From a gamma proteobacterium HTCC5015 (GTDB taxonomy: Bacteria > Pseudomonadota > Gammaproteobacteria > HTCC5015): a DNA stretch of 64,000 nt. Position numbers and translations under genes: made by a program. The stretch's first letter is position 1; each line of letters begins with the position of its first letter. Shown piece after piece: positions 1 to 8,468 of the stretch. The notes beneath the pieces are model-generated. The model saw only the letters and a program-made list of their open reading frames with translations, made no database searches and was not told the origin of the DNA. The stretch covers positions 39,824-103,823 of the forward strand of contig DS990604.1 in the NCBI GenBank assembly GCA_000155715.1, read 5' to 3'.

Positions 1-108
1 ATCGAGGGTATCGAGAGGGGCGCCGAGGGCACAGAGGTCGGCGTAAAACTGACAAATCTCGCGTACACCTTGTTCAATGTCCGATAGCTCGGCAATTTGC
101 GATCCCAT
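1..108 (-). CDS. N-terminal fragment of an unidentified protein, cut by the window edge
   Basis: The minus strand has an ATG at 108, preceded at good spacing by TAGGAG, and stays open for 36 codons to the window edge. The visible peptide starts MGSQIAELSDIEQGV and continues REICQFYADL. An amphipathic helix with a Phe-Tyr pair followed by a Leu-Asp-rich stretch is a common start for NTF2-like/SnoaL fold proteins, but 36 residues cannot establish this. I treat it as a real gene start because of the RBS and the codon use; function is unassigned. Confidence 0.5.
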   Translation of the reverse strand, partial: MGSQIAELSDIEQGVREICQFYADLCALGAPLDTLD

Positions 109-576
109 GTGTACGCTCCTACAGAAGGTGCTTACCAAGATTCCTGTCGGCGAAGCCGAAAGATCGTCATTGCGAGGAGGCGCCGCCGACGCGGCAATCT
201 GTTAATGCATCCGATGGATAGATTGCTTCGCTGCGCTCGCAATGACGACGCGCTGTCGGCTCGAGTACCCAAGGGCATAAAGGCAGGCCTCCCACAAGTC
301 GGTCAAGTACATTCACGCCATAGCCGCCGCTTCGGCGCCACTACCGTCACTCCCGCGCAGGCGGGAGCCCAGCATCTTTTTTAACGAGGTGGATGCAGTG
401 CGGCGGGCCTGCCGTGCAGCGAATGTCCTCGGCTGGGCAGTGACTTTTCAGCGGTAAAATCACCAAAGCCGCTCCCCAGCTGTCGCACTCTTGGGTTCTC
501 TGCGATACGCGGCAAAAACCTATAACCGCTGCCGCTTGTGCTAATCTCGGGGCATACCAGTTAGCAGGAGAGAATT
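109..576. repeat. Intergenic repeat stretch: GTCATTGCGAG palindrome plus a dRS3-like arm
   Basis: No gene is supported here. A long imperfect palindrome spans about 164-250: CGTCATTGCGAG (165-176) is matched by CTCGCAATGACG (236-247), with inner arms GCAATCT and AGATTGC. A single REP-like arm with core TCCCGCGCAGGCGGGA lies at 345-373. The piece around 287-300 (GCATAAAGGCAGGCCTCCCAC) is the inverted form of a motif seen again near 11520, 37700 and 39170. A 95-codon frame across these repeats has no RBS or recognisable family and was not called. The last 100 bases form the leader of the next gene. Confidence 0.7.
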
Positions 577-882
577 ATGTCTGAGCGCATTCAAAGTTTA
601 AAAGAGTTTTACCCCTACTATTTAGAGGAGCACAGCGACAGCGTCTGCCGTCGTTTGCACTTTGTAGGCACCACGGGTGTCCTTTTGATTTTGATCTATG
701 CTTTGCTGACATCGACTTGGTGGGTGCTGTGGTTCTTGCCGATCTGTGGTTATGGCTTTGCCTGGGTTGGGCACTTTTTCTTCGAGAAAAATCGCCCCGC
801 CACCTTTAAGTATCCTCTCTATAGCTTGGTGAGCGACTTCATCATGTATCGAGATATGTGGATAGGGCGCGTGCCCTTTTGA
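577..882 (+). CDS. Mpo1-like protein (DUF962)
   Basis: A 101-residue membrane protein of the DUF962/Mpo1 family. In yeast, Mpo1 is an Fe(II)-dependent dioxygenase that shortens 2-hydroxy fatty acids by one carbon; the bacterial role is not established. Visible family marks are the N-terminal FYPYYLEEH, the HS...RRLHFVGT block (H19, H28), two hydrophobic segments at about 30-46 and 48-67, GHFFFEKNRPATFKYP (H66) and the closing YSLVSDFIMY. Length is normal. The start has GGAGAG eight bases upstream. It stands alone, co-directional with but well separated from isocitrate lyase. Family call is firm; enzymatic role in this organism is inference. Confidence 0.88.
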   Translation: MSERIQSLKEFYPYYLEEHSDSVCRRLHFVGTTGVLLILIYALLTSTWWVLWFLPICGYGFAWVGHFFFEKNRPATFKYPLYSLVSDFIMYRDMWIGRVPF

Positions 883-1022
883 GTATTTTTTAAAAAAATA
901 CCGATTATCACGAATATAGATTTAATTTATGGTGCGGCTGGCAGTAAAATGCCCAAACTGCTGAGCGGGCTCTCAGAGCTCGTTTTGCATTCTCAGTGTT
1001 TCATCAACCAAGAAGGTTTGTC

Positions 1023-2627
1023 ATGTCACAATATTTGAAAGACATCGAAGCCATGTCCAAGCTAGTCGGCGCCGAAGGCGAGCGCTGGAATGGCATCAAC
1101 CCTGAGTCTGCCGCTCGTATGCGCGCTCAGAACCGTTTTAAAACTGGCCTAGATATCGCTCAGTACACAGCCGATATCATGCGCAAAGATATGGAAGAGT
1201 ACGATGCGGACTCTTCTAAGTACACTCAGTCTTTGGGCTGCTGGCACGGTTTCGTAGGTCAGCAAAAGCTGATCTCTATCAAGAAGCACTTCGGTACGAC
1301 CGACAAGCGCTACTTGTACCTGTCTGGTTGGATGGTTGCGGCTCTGCGTTCAGAGTTCGGTCCTCTCCCCGACCAATCAATGCACGAAAAAACGTCGGTA
1401 CCCGCGTTGATCGAAGAGCTGTACACGTTCTTGAAGCAAGCGGACGCGTGGGAATTGAACCACTTGTTCCGTGAGCTCGACGCCGCTCGCGACGCTGGCG
1501 ACAGTGCGAAAGAAAAAGACATCATCAGCAAAATCGACAACTTCCAAACTCACGTTGTCCCCATTATTGCTGACATCGACGCTGGCTTCGGTAACGAAGA
1601 GGCGACTTACCTGCTGGCTAAGAAAATGATCGAAGCGGGTGCCTGTGCCCTGCAGATCGAAAACCAAGTGTCTGACGCCAAGCAGTGTGGCCACCAAGAC
1701 GGCAAGGTGACTTGTCCCCACGTTGAGTTCCTTTCTAAGATCAACGCACTGCGTTATGCTTTCTTAGAAATGGGCGTTGAGAACGGCGTTATCGTTGCTC
1801 GTACTGACTCATTGGGTGCTGGTCTCACTCAGAAAATTGCCGTTTCTAACGAAGAAGGCGATCTGGGCTCTCAGTACAACAGCTTCATCGATGGCGATGT
1901 GATCGAGTCAGCTGAAGACATCGGCAGCAACGATGTTGTCATCAAGCAAGACGGCAAGCTCGTTCGTCCTAAGCGTCTGCCCAGCGGCCTGTTCCAATTC
2001 AAGCCCGGCTCTGGCGAAGATCGCGTTGTTCTGGACTGCATCACTAGCTTGCAGAACGGTGCGGATCTGTTGTGGATCGAAACAGAGAAGCCTCACGTTG
2101 GCCAAATCGCTGGTATGGTGAACCGCATCCGCGAAGTGGTTCCCAACGCCAAGTTGGTTTACAACAACAGCCCCTCTTTCAACTGGACTCTGAACTTCCG
2201 TCAGCAAGTATTCGACGCGTGGACAGAGGAAGGTAAAGACGTTTCTAGCTACGATCGCGACAAGCTGATGAGCGCTGATTACGACGAGACAGAGCTGGGC
2301 AAAGTGGCCGACGAATGGTGTCAGAACTTCCAGCGCGACGCGTCTCGCGAAGCGGGCATCTTCCACCACTTGATCACTCTGCCCACTTACCACACAGTGG
2401 CACTTTCTACGGACAACCTGGCTCAAGGTTACTTCGGTGAAGAAGGCATGCTGGCTTATGTGGCAGGCGTTCAGCGTAAGGAAATCCGTCAAAGTATCGC
2501 TACGGTTAAGCACCAAGATATGGCGGGTTCTAACATCGGTGACGATCACAAAGAGTACTTCTCTAAAGAGAGCGCTCTGAAAGCCGGTGGTAAAGACAAC
2601 ACAATGGGTCAGTTCGAGAACACCTAA
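1023..2627 (+). CDS. aceA: Isocitrate lyase
   Basis: Splits isocitrate to glyoxylate and succinate in the cytosol, the first glyoxylate-shunt step needed for growth on acetate or fatty acids. The protein is 534 residues, the long form seen in Pseudomonas-type bacteria. The catalytic signature is KQCGH at 220-224, and the substrate/Mg loop WHGFVGQQ lies near 72-79. An upstream in-frame start at 996 would add nine residues, but AGAAGG sits before the ATG at 1023, which also matches the usual start MSQYLKDI. Malate synthase is not in the window. A strong terminator follows 25 bases downstream, so the gene is monocistronic. Fits with the PHA and fatty-acid genes elsewhere in the window. Confidence 0.97.
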   Translation: MSQYLKDIEAMSKLVGAEGERWNGINPESAARMRAQNRFKTGLDIAQYTADIMRKDMEEYDADSSKYTQSLGCWHGFVGQQKLISIKKHFGTTDKRYLYLSGWMVAALRSEFGPLPDQSMHEKTSVPALIEELYTFLKQADAWELNHLFRELDAARDAGDSAKEKDIISKIDNFQTHVVPIIADIDAGFGNEEATYLLAKKMIEAGACALQIENQVSDAKQCGHQDGKVTCPHVEFLSKINALRYAFLEMGVENGVIVARTDSLGAGLTQKIAVSNEEGDLGSQYNSFIDGDVIESAEDIGSNDVVIKQDGKLVRPKRLPSGLFQFKPGSGEDRVVLDCITSLQNGADLLWIETEKPHVGQIAGMVNRIREVVPNAKLVYNNSPSFNWTLNFRQQVFDAWTEEGKDVSSYDRDKLMSADYDETELGKVADEWCQNFQRDASREAGIFHHLITLPTYHTVALSTDNLAQGYFGEEGMLAYVAGVQRKEIRQSIATVKHQDMAGSNIGDDHKEYFSKESALKAGGKDNTMGQFENT

Positions 2628-2652
2628 TCTCGACAGCACCTCACGTGTTAAT

Positions 2653-2682
2653 AAAAGGGCGGCCCTCGGGTCGCCCTTTTTT
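2653..2682 (+). terminator. Intrinsic terminator of aceA
   Basis: An AAAAGGGCG / CGCCCTTTT hairpin with a GC-rich loop is followed by a run of six T. It begins 26 bases after the aceA stop. Confidence 0.9.
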
Positions 2683-2769
2683 ATGCTTCAAAGAGAAGCG
2701 AATATAGTTGATTCACATCATTTTTTTGCGGGGTGCTTGGGGGTATGATCCGAATTGGGGAGTGTGTGT

Positions 2770-4151
2770 ATGAATCAAGTTTTCCGTGTTTGGGCATTGC
2801 TCTGTTTATTGGTGTCGGGCGCCTCTGCGCACGACTGCGACTGGCCCTTTAAAACAGCGCTGACAGTGAGTAATCCAACGGGCACAGCATTGACGAACTA
2901 CCAAGTCCGCGTTGATGTGTCAGGGGCAGAGCTTCATCCTAGCTACTCTTGGTCGAGTGCGGGGGAGGATCTGCGGGTTATCGATCAGGATGACAGCACT
3001 CAATTGACGTATTTTATTGAGGCTTGGAACGCTGGAGCGGAACAGGCCACCCTTTGGATTACTGTGCCCAGCTTGCCTGGCAATGGCTCGCGCACCTTGT
3101 ACTTGGTTTATGGCAATGCGCGCGCCGCAGACTCTAGCAGCGCGACGTTGACCTTTGGTCAGCCGGGCATCAAATTTCACACCAAGCAATCAAACCTAAA
3201 TCCCGGCAACCGATCCCAAGCTGAGACAGGTTTTGCCAATGCGACTTCTGCAAATGGATACGGCTGTAGTTTTATTAGCAATTTTACGGCATCAATAACG
3301 CTGGAGAGTACGCGCCACCTACTAGGACCTCGAATATCGTGTATTTTTCCGAGGCCTGGTTTCCCGTGGGAAGCGGCGAGGAGGGCATTTGGACATTTCG
3401 CTTCGGGGGCGATTTTGGTTACGGCGGTGGTCTTTATGTTGACGACCAAGTGATTGATGAAGACTGGGCTAACAATCTTTGGTGGGCGAATAACTGGGGC
3501 AGTCCATCTGTCGTTCAAGGCAGTATCTCTCTGACACAGGGCTACCACAGCATCCGTATTATCGGTTTTGAAGATTGTTGTGATGGTGGCGCGACAGTGC
3601 AGTTCCGAAAGCCCGGCGGCGCTTATCAAGCGTGGAATACGACCAATTTGGATATTCGAAGTCGCCAGTGCCACGCCCGTGAGCCAACGGTGAGCTTTGG
3701 TGCCAACTCTCTATGTGCGGCGGATATGACAGTCGATAAGAGCGTGCATGCGATTGAGGGGGTAGTGAATATGGAGCTCAATCCCGGTGCCTCGCCTGGA
3801 AATACCGTCACCTACGAGATTCAGTTAGACAGCGTGGGTCCAGGCCCAGCGATTTCTTCTGTCATCGTGGACGATATGGCCAATTTTACCGCCCTTCGAT
3901 TGGATACTTACGGTGCCGGGCAACCTTTTAGTTGCGTGTCGGGATGTGGTGCCGGGCAGGGAGAACCCCAATTGGGAGCACCGGAATACTCAGACGACAA
4001 TGGTGCAACGTGGACATACACGCCTGTTTCTGGCGGAGGCGGTGCGCCCGCCAATTACGACGCCAATGTGACCCACTGGCGGATTGCTATCAATAACCCG
4101 ATTCAGGCGGGTGAGTCTGTGGCGATTCGCTTTGATGCCAGTATTGAGTAG
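2770..4151 (+). pseudogene. Secreted DUF2341/CCXG-type protein, split by a -1 frameshift
   Basis: Two reading frames together encode one exported protein. The first (ATG 2770, GGGGAG upstream) has a signal peptide ending near ASA|HDC and a DUF2341 domain. The second, open from about 3285 to 4151, has SEAWFPVG, a lectin/PA14-like segment with GFEDCCDGG, then a DUF11-like C-terminal part. CCxG motifs of this kind are known in CCXG-family PEP-CTERM and MshQ-like surface proteins. Frame 1 (GCSFISNFT) meets frame 3 (YGINNAGEYAPP) at the TTTT run near 3281-3285; one additional T restores a continuous frame. No PEP-CTERM sorting tail is seen. It could be a true pseudogene, a phase-variable gene or a sequencing error. 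Confidence 0.75.
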
Positions 4152-4784
4152 TTACGTCTTCTCAGAACGCTCTGGGGCGTGAATTGGGGCGGCGGCTAAA
4201 ATGGCCTCTAGCTTGTCATCAAGTGGCAATCCCACACTGTTCAAAACCCCAGCCAGCATTTCGTAGTGGCCGATCAGCATCAATAATTCAATGATCTCGC
4301 TTTCACTGAAATGGCGCTTGAGTGTCTCCCAGGTTGTCTCCGCGACCATGCGTTGTTTGTGAAGTTCATCGCAAGCGGATAACAGTGCAGCTTGCTTTTC
4401 ACTCCACTGCGCCGATGTGGGACCCTCGGGAATGCGTGCAATTTGTTCCGGCGTAAGGCCCGCTCGCAAGCCAATGTCGACATGTTGCCCCCACTCATAG
4501 CGAGCGCGGCAGTTCCATCCCACTCTTAAGATCACCAGCTCCGTATCCACGCGATCGAGTCGGCCATAGGGCATGAGTTTGGCGGCAAAGCCTAGCCAAC
4601 TGCGAAAGAGTCGCGTGTTACGTATGAGCGTCATAAATAAATTAGAAGCATCTAGCTTGCCAAAATAATTGATGAGCCGAATCAATACGCGTTGTACAAA
4701 ATTGGCCTCGTGACTCCGCAGAGGCGCGAGCCGATTGTAGCCGGGGGATTGCCAACCACTGGGAGGGGTCAATTCACGTTTCAT
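4152..4784 (-). CDS. Carboxymuconolactone decarboxylase family protein
   Basis: A 210-residue protein with an AhpD/CMD-like helical fold. The core DRVDTELVILRVGWNCRARY then EWGQHVDIG (about 75-105) is typical of this family, which includes peroxidase-like and decarboxylase members. The classical CxxC of AhpD is absent: a single Cys precedes RARYEW and His is in QHVDIG, so disulfide peroxidase activity is unlikely. Its start overlaps the end of the upstream dehydrogenase by 11 bases, so the two are cotranscribed and probably act on the same unknown substrate. Length and core motif make the family call secure; the reaction is unknown. Confidence 0.85.
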   Translation of the reverse strand: MKRELTPPSGWQSPGYNRLAPLRSHEANFVQRVLIRLINYFGKLDASNLFMTLIRNTRLFRSWLGFAAKLMPYGRLDRVDTELVILRVGWNCRARYEWGQHVDIGLRAGLTPEQIARIPEGPTSAQWSEKQAALLSACDELHKQRMVAETTWETLKRHFSESEIIELLMLIGHYEMLAGVLNSVGLPLDDKLEAILAAAPIHAPERSEKT

Positions 4785-5643
4785 GCGGAACTCTCTTTCG
4801 CTGATGTTTCGATAGTGTGTGTAGACGGAATACGCGCTTGAGCCCCCATTCTAAAAGGCGCGTTGGTAGTAGGCGTCTAAGCCAGGGTAGCCTACGGCTG
4901 TCTTTGCCTACGTAGATGTCGGTTGGGCGGCGCACTTTTATGAGCTGTCTCAGTACGTGCCTAGCCATGACATCCGCGGCAGTAGCACTTTGCTGGGAGG
5001 CGTTGGCTCTTTGATCAATTGCATCGCGAATCGCGCTGTACATCGAGGGGGCTGATAGGTTGCTTTGAGCGATTCGTTGAGCCGTGTGGCCAAAGGATGA
5101 GCGAATGCGCCCGGGACGAATGGTGACGACATCAATGCCAAAGGGAGCGAGCTCCATGCGCAATGTGTCCGACAGTGTAATCAGCGCCGCTTTGCTGGCG
5201 GCATAGGCGCCCGAGAAGGGGGTGGGAAATTCAGGGGCAATACTGCCCATATTGGCAATACAGCCTTCGCCGTGCTCAATCATGCGTGGCGAAATCGCGC
5301 GAATTAAACGCATCTGCGCAAACACGTTGACTTCAAACTGCTGTTCAAGGGATTCTCCGCTCAGATCCAACAGCGGCCCCATCGCGCCATAGCCCGCATT
5401 GTTGACCCAGTAATCGGGCCCTTCGTTGTCGGCTTCTAGGGTTTTCAAAAGCGTATCGATCTGTGCTGAATGAGTGATGTCGAGCGCCTGCACTGTGACA
5501 CCGAGTTTTTTGAGATCCTCCATTCCCTGAGTACTGGCGTCTGTGGCGTAGACGCGAAAGCCAAGGTGGTGGGCCTCCTCGGCCAGTGCGCGGCCAATGC
5601 CCTGCCCCGCTCCCGTTACCACAATGCTTTTTTGGCGTTCCAT
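4774..5643 (-). CDS. Short-chain dehydrogenase/reductase
   Basis: A 289-residue classical SDR. It has the nucleotide-binding TGAGQGIG at 10-17, D54 in ALDIT, NNAG at 81-84, catalytic S134, and YAASK with Y147 and K151, then the PGRI turn after the active site. The order and spacing are standard, so it should be an active NAD(P)-dependent oxidoreductase. The C-terminal extension (RRLPWLRRLLP onward) is basic and hydrophobic and could touch membrane, as in lipid- or steroid-acting SDRs. It is the first gene of a pair with a CMD-family protein overlapping its 3' end. Substrate unknown. Confidence 0.9.
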   Translation of the reverse strand: MERQKSIVVTGAGQGIGRALAEEAHHLGFRVYATDASTQGMEDLKKLGVTVQALDITHSAQIDTLLKTLEADNEGPDYWVNNAGYGAMGPLLDLSGESLEQQFEVNVFAQMRLIRAISPRMIEHGEGCIANMGSIAPEFPTPFSGAYAASKAALITLSDTLRMELAPFGIDVVTIRPGRIRSSFGHTAQRIAQSNLSAPSMYSAIRDAIDQRANASQQSATAADVMARHVLRQLIKVRRPTDIYVGKDSRRLPWLRRLLPTRLLEWGLKRVFRLHTLSKHQRKRVPHET

Positions 5644-5746
5644 GCCCTCATCATAACGCTTTAGAAAAAGGGGCTGAGAGCCTCAAAAATTGATGAAAAC
5701 GGGCAATTTGGATGAAAAGAGGACAAAAGCGAACTGAGAAGGGGTG

Positions 5747-6976
5747 TTAGCGGCTTAATAACTTGGCGTACTGGCGAGCGATGCCGCGGTTGTTACGCAT
5801 CAGTTCAAGGGCGTTGTTCCCCGTGGCTTGCGCCGCTTTGGGCTGGTCTAAAAAGTGCTGGGCAGCCTGGCTCAATTCATCGGCACTGGCGACTTCGCTG
5901 ACGCCCTCTACGCCGCGTAGAGCCGCCACTTCATCGACAAAGTTCCAAGTGTGGGGGCCGCAGATAATGGGTCTGCCCAATCGTGCGGCCTCCAGCAGAT
6001 TTTGACCGCCGTGGGGCACGAGGGAGCCGCCCATGAAAACCAAGTTAGCGTGAGCCATAAAGGCGGTCATCTCGCCGTGGGTGTCGGCGAGGTAGACCTG
6101 TGTGGAATCGGTCACTTCGTCGCCCTCGCTGCGAACCGCAATACTGAGTGGCAGGCGTTTGAGTTCTTGCAAAATTTCATCACGGCGCTCGGGATGGCGG
6201 GGAATGATGACAACCAACTGGCCGCTTCGCGAGAGTTGTTGGGCGCACATGCGCTCTTCGTCGTGGTGCGTGGAGGCCGCCAGTACATAGGGTTGATCGA
6301 CTAGCCGGGGTAGCTGTGTGGGGTCGGGCAGTTCGCCAGAGAACTTCAAATTACCGACGGTGAGTAACTGCTCTCGATCAGCGCCGATGGCGATAAAGTT
6401 GCGCAAGTCGCGATCGGATCGCGTGTAAATCATTTCGCAGTAGCTCAAACACAGCGAGAACAAAGGATAGAGCTGTTTAAGGCGCAGCGTTTTGACCGAG
6501 AGGCGCCCGTTGACGATGACGGGGCGGCAGCCGCGCTTAGCTGCGAGGCGGTAGAGATTGGGCCAGATTTCCGTTTCCACCACGATAAAGCGCTTGGGCG
6601 AAAAGTGATTCATAAAGCGCCATACACTGAGCGGCCAATCAATGGGGAGATAGGCGTGTTGCACTTGCAGTTCGCTGAGGCTGTTGGCGGCTTGGGCACC
6701 CGCGGGCGTCGCCGTGGTTACCAAAATGCGCGCCTCGGGTTGCGCTTTGCGCAGGAGTTTGATTAGGGGTTTGGCGGCGTTCACTTCGCCGAGCGAGGCG
6801 GCGTGAATCCACAGGTCGACATCGGCATTGACGATGGGGTAGCCAAAGCCAAAGCGCTGCTGAACAAAGCGCAGTCCGCCACTGCGGCGCTTAGCGTCCC
6901 GCAGAGTCGTCCAAATGCCAAGCGGCGCCAACAGAGTGATCGCCACTTGATAGAGTGTCAGCCAGATGAATTGCAT
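5747..6976 (-). CDS. waaA: 3-deoxy-D-manno-octulosonic acid (Kdo) transferase
   Basis: Adds Kdo from CMP-Kdo to lipid IVA at the inner-membrane cytosolic face, the first LPS core step. The 409-residue length is normal for a GT30 enzyme. An N-terminal membrane anchor (3-24) precedes HAASLGEV, where E64 is the expected catalytic base. Further marks are VVETEIWPN and the C-terminal nucleotide-binding segment FMGGSLVPHGGQNLLEAA. It is the last gene of an overlapping minus-strand operon; its ATG overlaps the TAA of the upstream acyltransferase as TAATG. The pairing with an LpxL-type acyltransferase fits Kdo2-lipid A assembly. Confidence 0.95.
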   Translation of the reverse strand: MQFIWLTLYQVAITLLAPLGIWTTLRDAKRRSGGLRFVQQRFGFGYPIVNADVDLWIHAASLGEVNAAKPLIKLLRKAQPEARILVTTATPAGAQAANSLSELQVQHAYLPIDWPLSVWRFMNHFSPKRFIVVETEIWPNLYRLAAKRGCRPVIVNGRLSVKTLRLKQLYPLFSLCLSYCEMIYTRSDRDLRNFIAIGADREQLLTVGNLKFSGELPDPTQLPRLVDQPYVLAASTHHDEERMCAQQLSRSGQLVVIIPRHPERRDEILQELKRLPLSIAVRSEGDEVTDSTQVYLADTHGEMTAFMAHANLVFMGGSLVPHGGQNLLEAARLGRPIICGPHTWNFVDEVAALRGVEGVSEVASADELSQAAQHFLDQPKAAQATGNNALELMRNNRGIARQYAKLLSR

Positions 6977-7887
6977 TATCGATAGGGATTGGGTTGTTGA
7001 TTGGCGAGATGCTTAAAGCGTCGGTGACCCCACATATATTGCTCGGGGGCGTAGCGAATCATGGCTTCCATGGCGCGGTTGACCGCCGTGGCATCGGCGA
7101 CATCATCTCCACTGGGGAAGCCTTTAAGCGCGGGTAGTATGTATATATCAAAGCCGTTGCCCGAGGCATTGCGGATGCCAAAAAATGGCAGCACTTGGGC
7201 CTTGCCGACTTTGGCGATTTTGGACGTCGCCGTGAGGCTGGCTACTTCGATGCCAAAAAAGGGCGCGTAGGTCACGCTGCGCGTAAAGCTTTGATCCGGT
7301 GCATACCAAGATAAGCGCCCGCCGCGCAGGCGTTTGATGAAGCGCTTGGACTCGCGATTGGGCACCATGGCATTGTCATAGTGCTTGTCGCGCTGAGCGC
7401 GCATAAAGTCTTCAAACAGCGGGTCGTGGGCGGGCTTGTACATACCTTGGGGATGATAGCCGCGCACGCGTAGAGCACGCACACTAGATTCTAGGCAGGT
7501 AAAGTGTACGCCCAAGAGCAGTACATTGCCCTCGGCCATCGCGAGATCGAGATGCTCCTGGCCGTATACGGTGGAGCGCTGGCGAAACTCGGCATCACTC
7601 ATCCACCAAAAGCTGCCGAGCTCGACGATGCCGCGACCGGTGGCGATAAAGTTTTCTTTGAGCATGCGCTCGCGGGTTGGCTCATCTAGCTCGGGGAAGC
7701 ACAGCTGCAAATTGATGCGCGCAACGCGGCGGCGCTCGCGGGCGACAAAGTAACTGAGCCAGCCGAGCGTGCCTCCAATAACCTGCTGGGCGGCAAAGGG
7801 CAGTGCGCCAAATAGACGCAGAATGCCGATGCCCACCCAAGTCGGCCAGTGGCGCGGGTGGAGGTAGTTGCGGTAGTCAAAGTTCAT
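6976..7887 (-). CDS. lpxL: Lipid A biosynthesis acyltransferase (LpxL/HtrB family)
   Basis: Transfers a secondary acyl chain, usually laurate, from acyl-ACP onto Kdo2-lipid IVA. The 303-residue protein has an N-terminal hydrophobic anchor (18-48), the catalytic H-x4-E motif (H128, E133 in GVHFTCLE), the YKPAHDPLF and WYAPDQSF blocks and the C-terminal PEQYMWGHRRFK signature. It overlaps its upstream gene by four bases and waaA by one, so the operon is translationally coupled and puts Kdo addition and acylation under one control. LpxL, LpxM and LpxP cannot be told apart with certainty from this sequence; LpxL is the default. Confidence 0.93.
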   Translation of the reverse strand: MNFDYRNYLHPRHWPTWVGIGILRLFGALPFAAQQVIGGTLGWLSYFVARERRRVARINLQLCFPELDEPTRERMLKENFIATGRGIVELGSFWWMSDAEFRQRSTVYGQEHLDLAMAEGNVLLLGVHFTCLESSVRALRVRGYHPQGMYKPAHDPLFEDFMRAQRDKHYDNAMVPNRESKRFIKRLRGGRLSWYAPDQSFTRSVTYAPFFGIEVASLTATSKIAKVGKAQVLPFFGIRNASGNGFDIYILPALKGFPSGDDVADATAVNRAMEAMIRYAPEQYMWGHRRFKHLANQQPNPYR

Positions 7888-8468
7888 TGAATCAGTTGGC
7901 TGAGGGCCTTGAAGTTGGGGTGCGCCGCGCTACGCATCCACTCAAATAAAAGGGATTCTACATTATTCGCCACCACGCCGGCAGCGCTCATGCGCGCCAC
8001 TGCGCTGTCGCGGTTTTCCGAGTGACGACTGACGATGGCATCGCTCGCGATATGTACGCGGTAGCCTCGCTCGAGCGCTTCGATGGCCGTCTGCAAAACA
8101 CAGATGTGAGCCTCCATGCCGCACAGGATGAGTTCGTTGCGACCGCTATCTTGCGTTGCCTGCTCTAATGCTGCGAGCCAATCGGGATTGGCGAGACAGG
8201 AGAATTCGCGTTTTCCAATGATGGGCGCGTTGAGATTGATCTCGTCCGCGAGCTGTAATAGCTCGGGGTGCGTGTGGCCCAGGCCCTGCGGGTATTGTTC
8301 GGATATTAAAATGGGAATGTCGAGGGCTGCGGCGGCGCGCATCAGTTTTGCGCTGTTGCCGACCACGCGCTGCTGATCGACATCGCTCATGGCGCTCAAC
8401 AAGCGTGGCTGAATATCAACCACGCACAGAATCGCGCGTTCGGCGCGACTCAACTGAGGCGTACTCAT
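7884..8468 (-). CDS. Isochorismatase-family cysteine hydrolase
   Basis: A 194-residue protein with the Asp-Lys-Cys triad of the isochorismatase-like superfamily: D18 in VVDIQ, K86 in GKREFS and C123 in GMEAHICV. The cis-peptide motif before the Cys (GMEAH) is also intact. Members of this YcaC-like group hydrolyse amides or ureas; the real substrate of this one is not evident, and no siderophore genes lie nearby. It sits inside the LPS/TolC operon with overlaps on both sides, which is tight linkage but not a known pathway relation. Confidence 0.9.
   Translation of the reverse strand: MSTPQLSRAERAILCVVDIQPRLLSAMSDVDQQRVVGNSAKLMRAAAALDIPILISEQYPQGLGHTHPELLQLADEINLNAPIIGKREFSCLANPDWLAALEQATQDSGRNELILCGMEAHICVLQTAIEALERGYRVHIASDAIVSRHSENRDSAVARMSAAGVVANNVESLLFEWMRSAAHPNFKALSQLIQ

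Noticed and set aside
97-384. 95-codon plus-strand frame over the left-end repeats
   Set aside because: It overlaps the start of the edge gene on the other strand, runs through palindromic repeats, has no RBS and no family-like sequence.
1908-2639. 243-codon antisense frame in aceA
   Set aside because: It is the mirror of strongly coding aceA sequence; the frame is open because of codon bias. No RBS.
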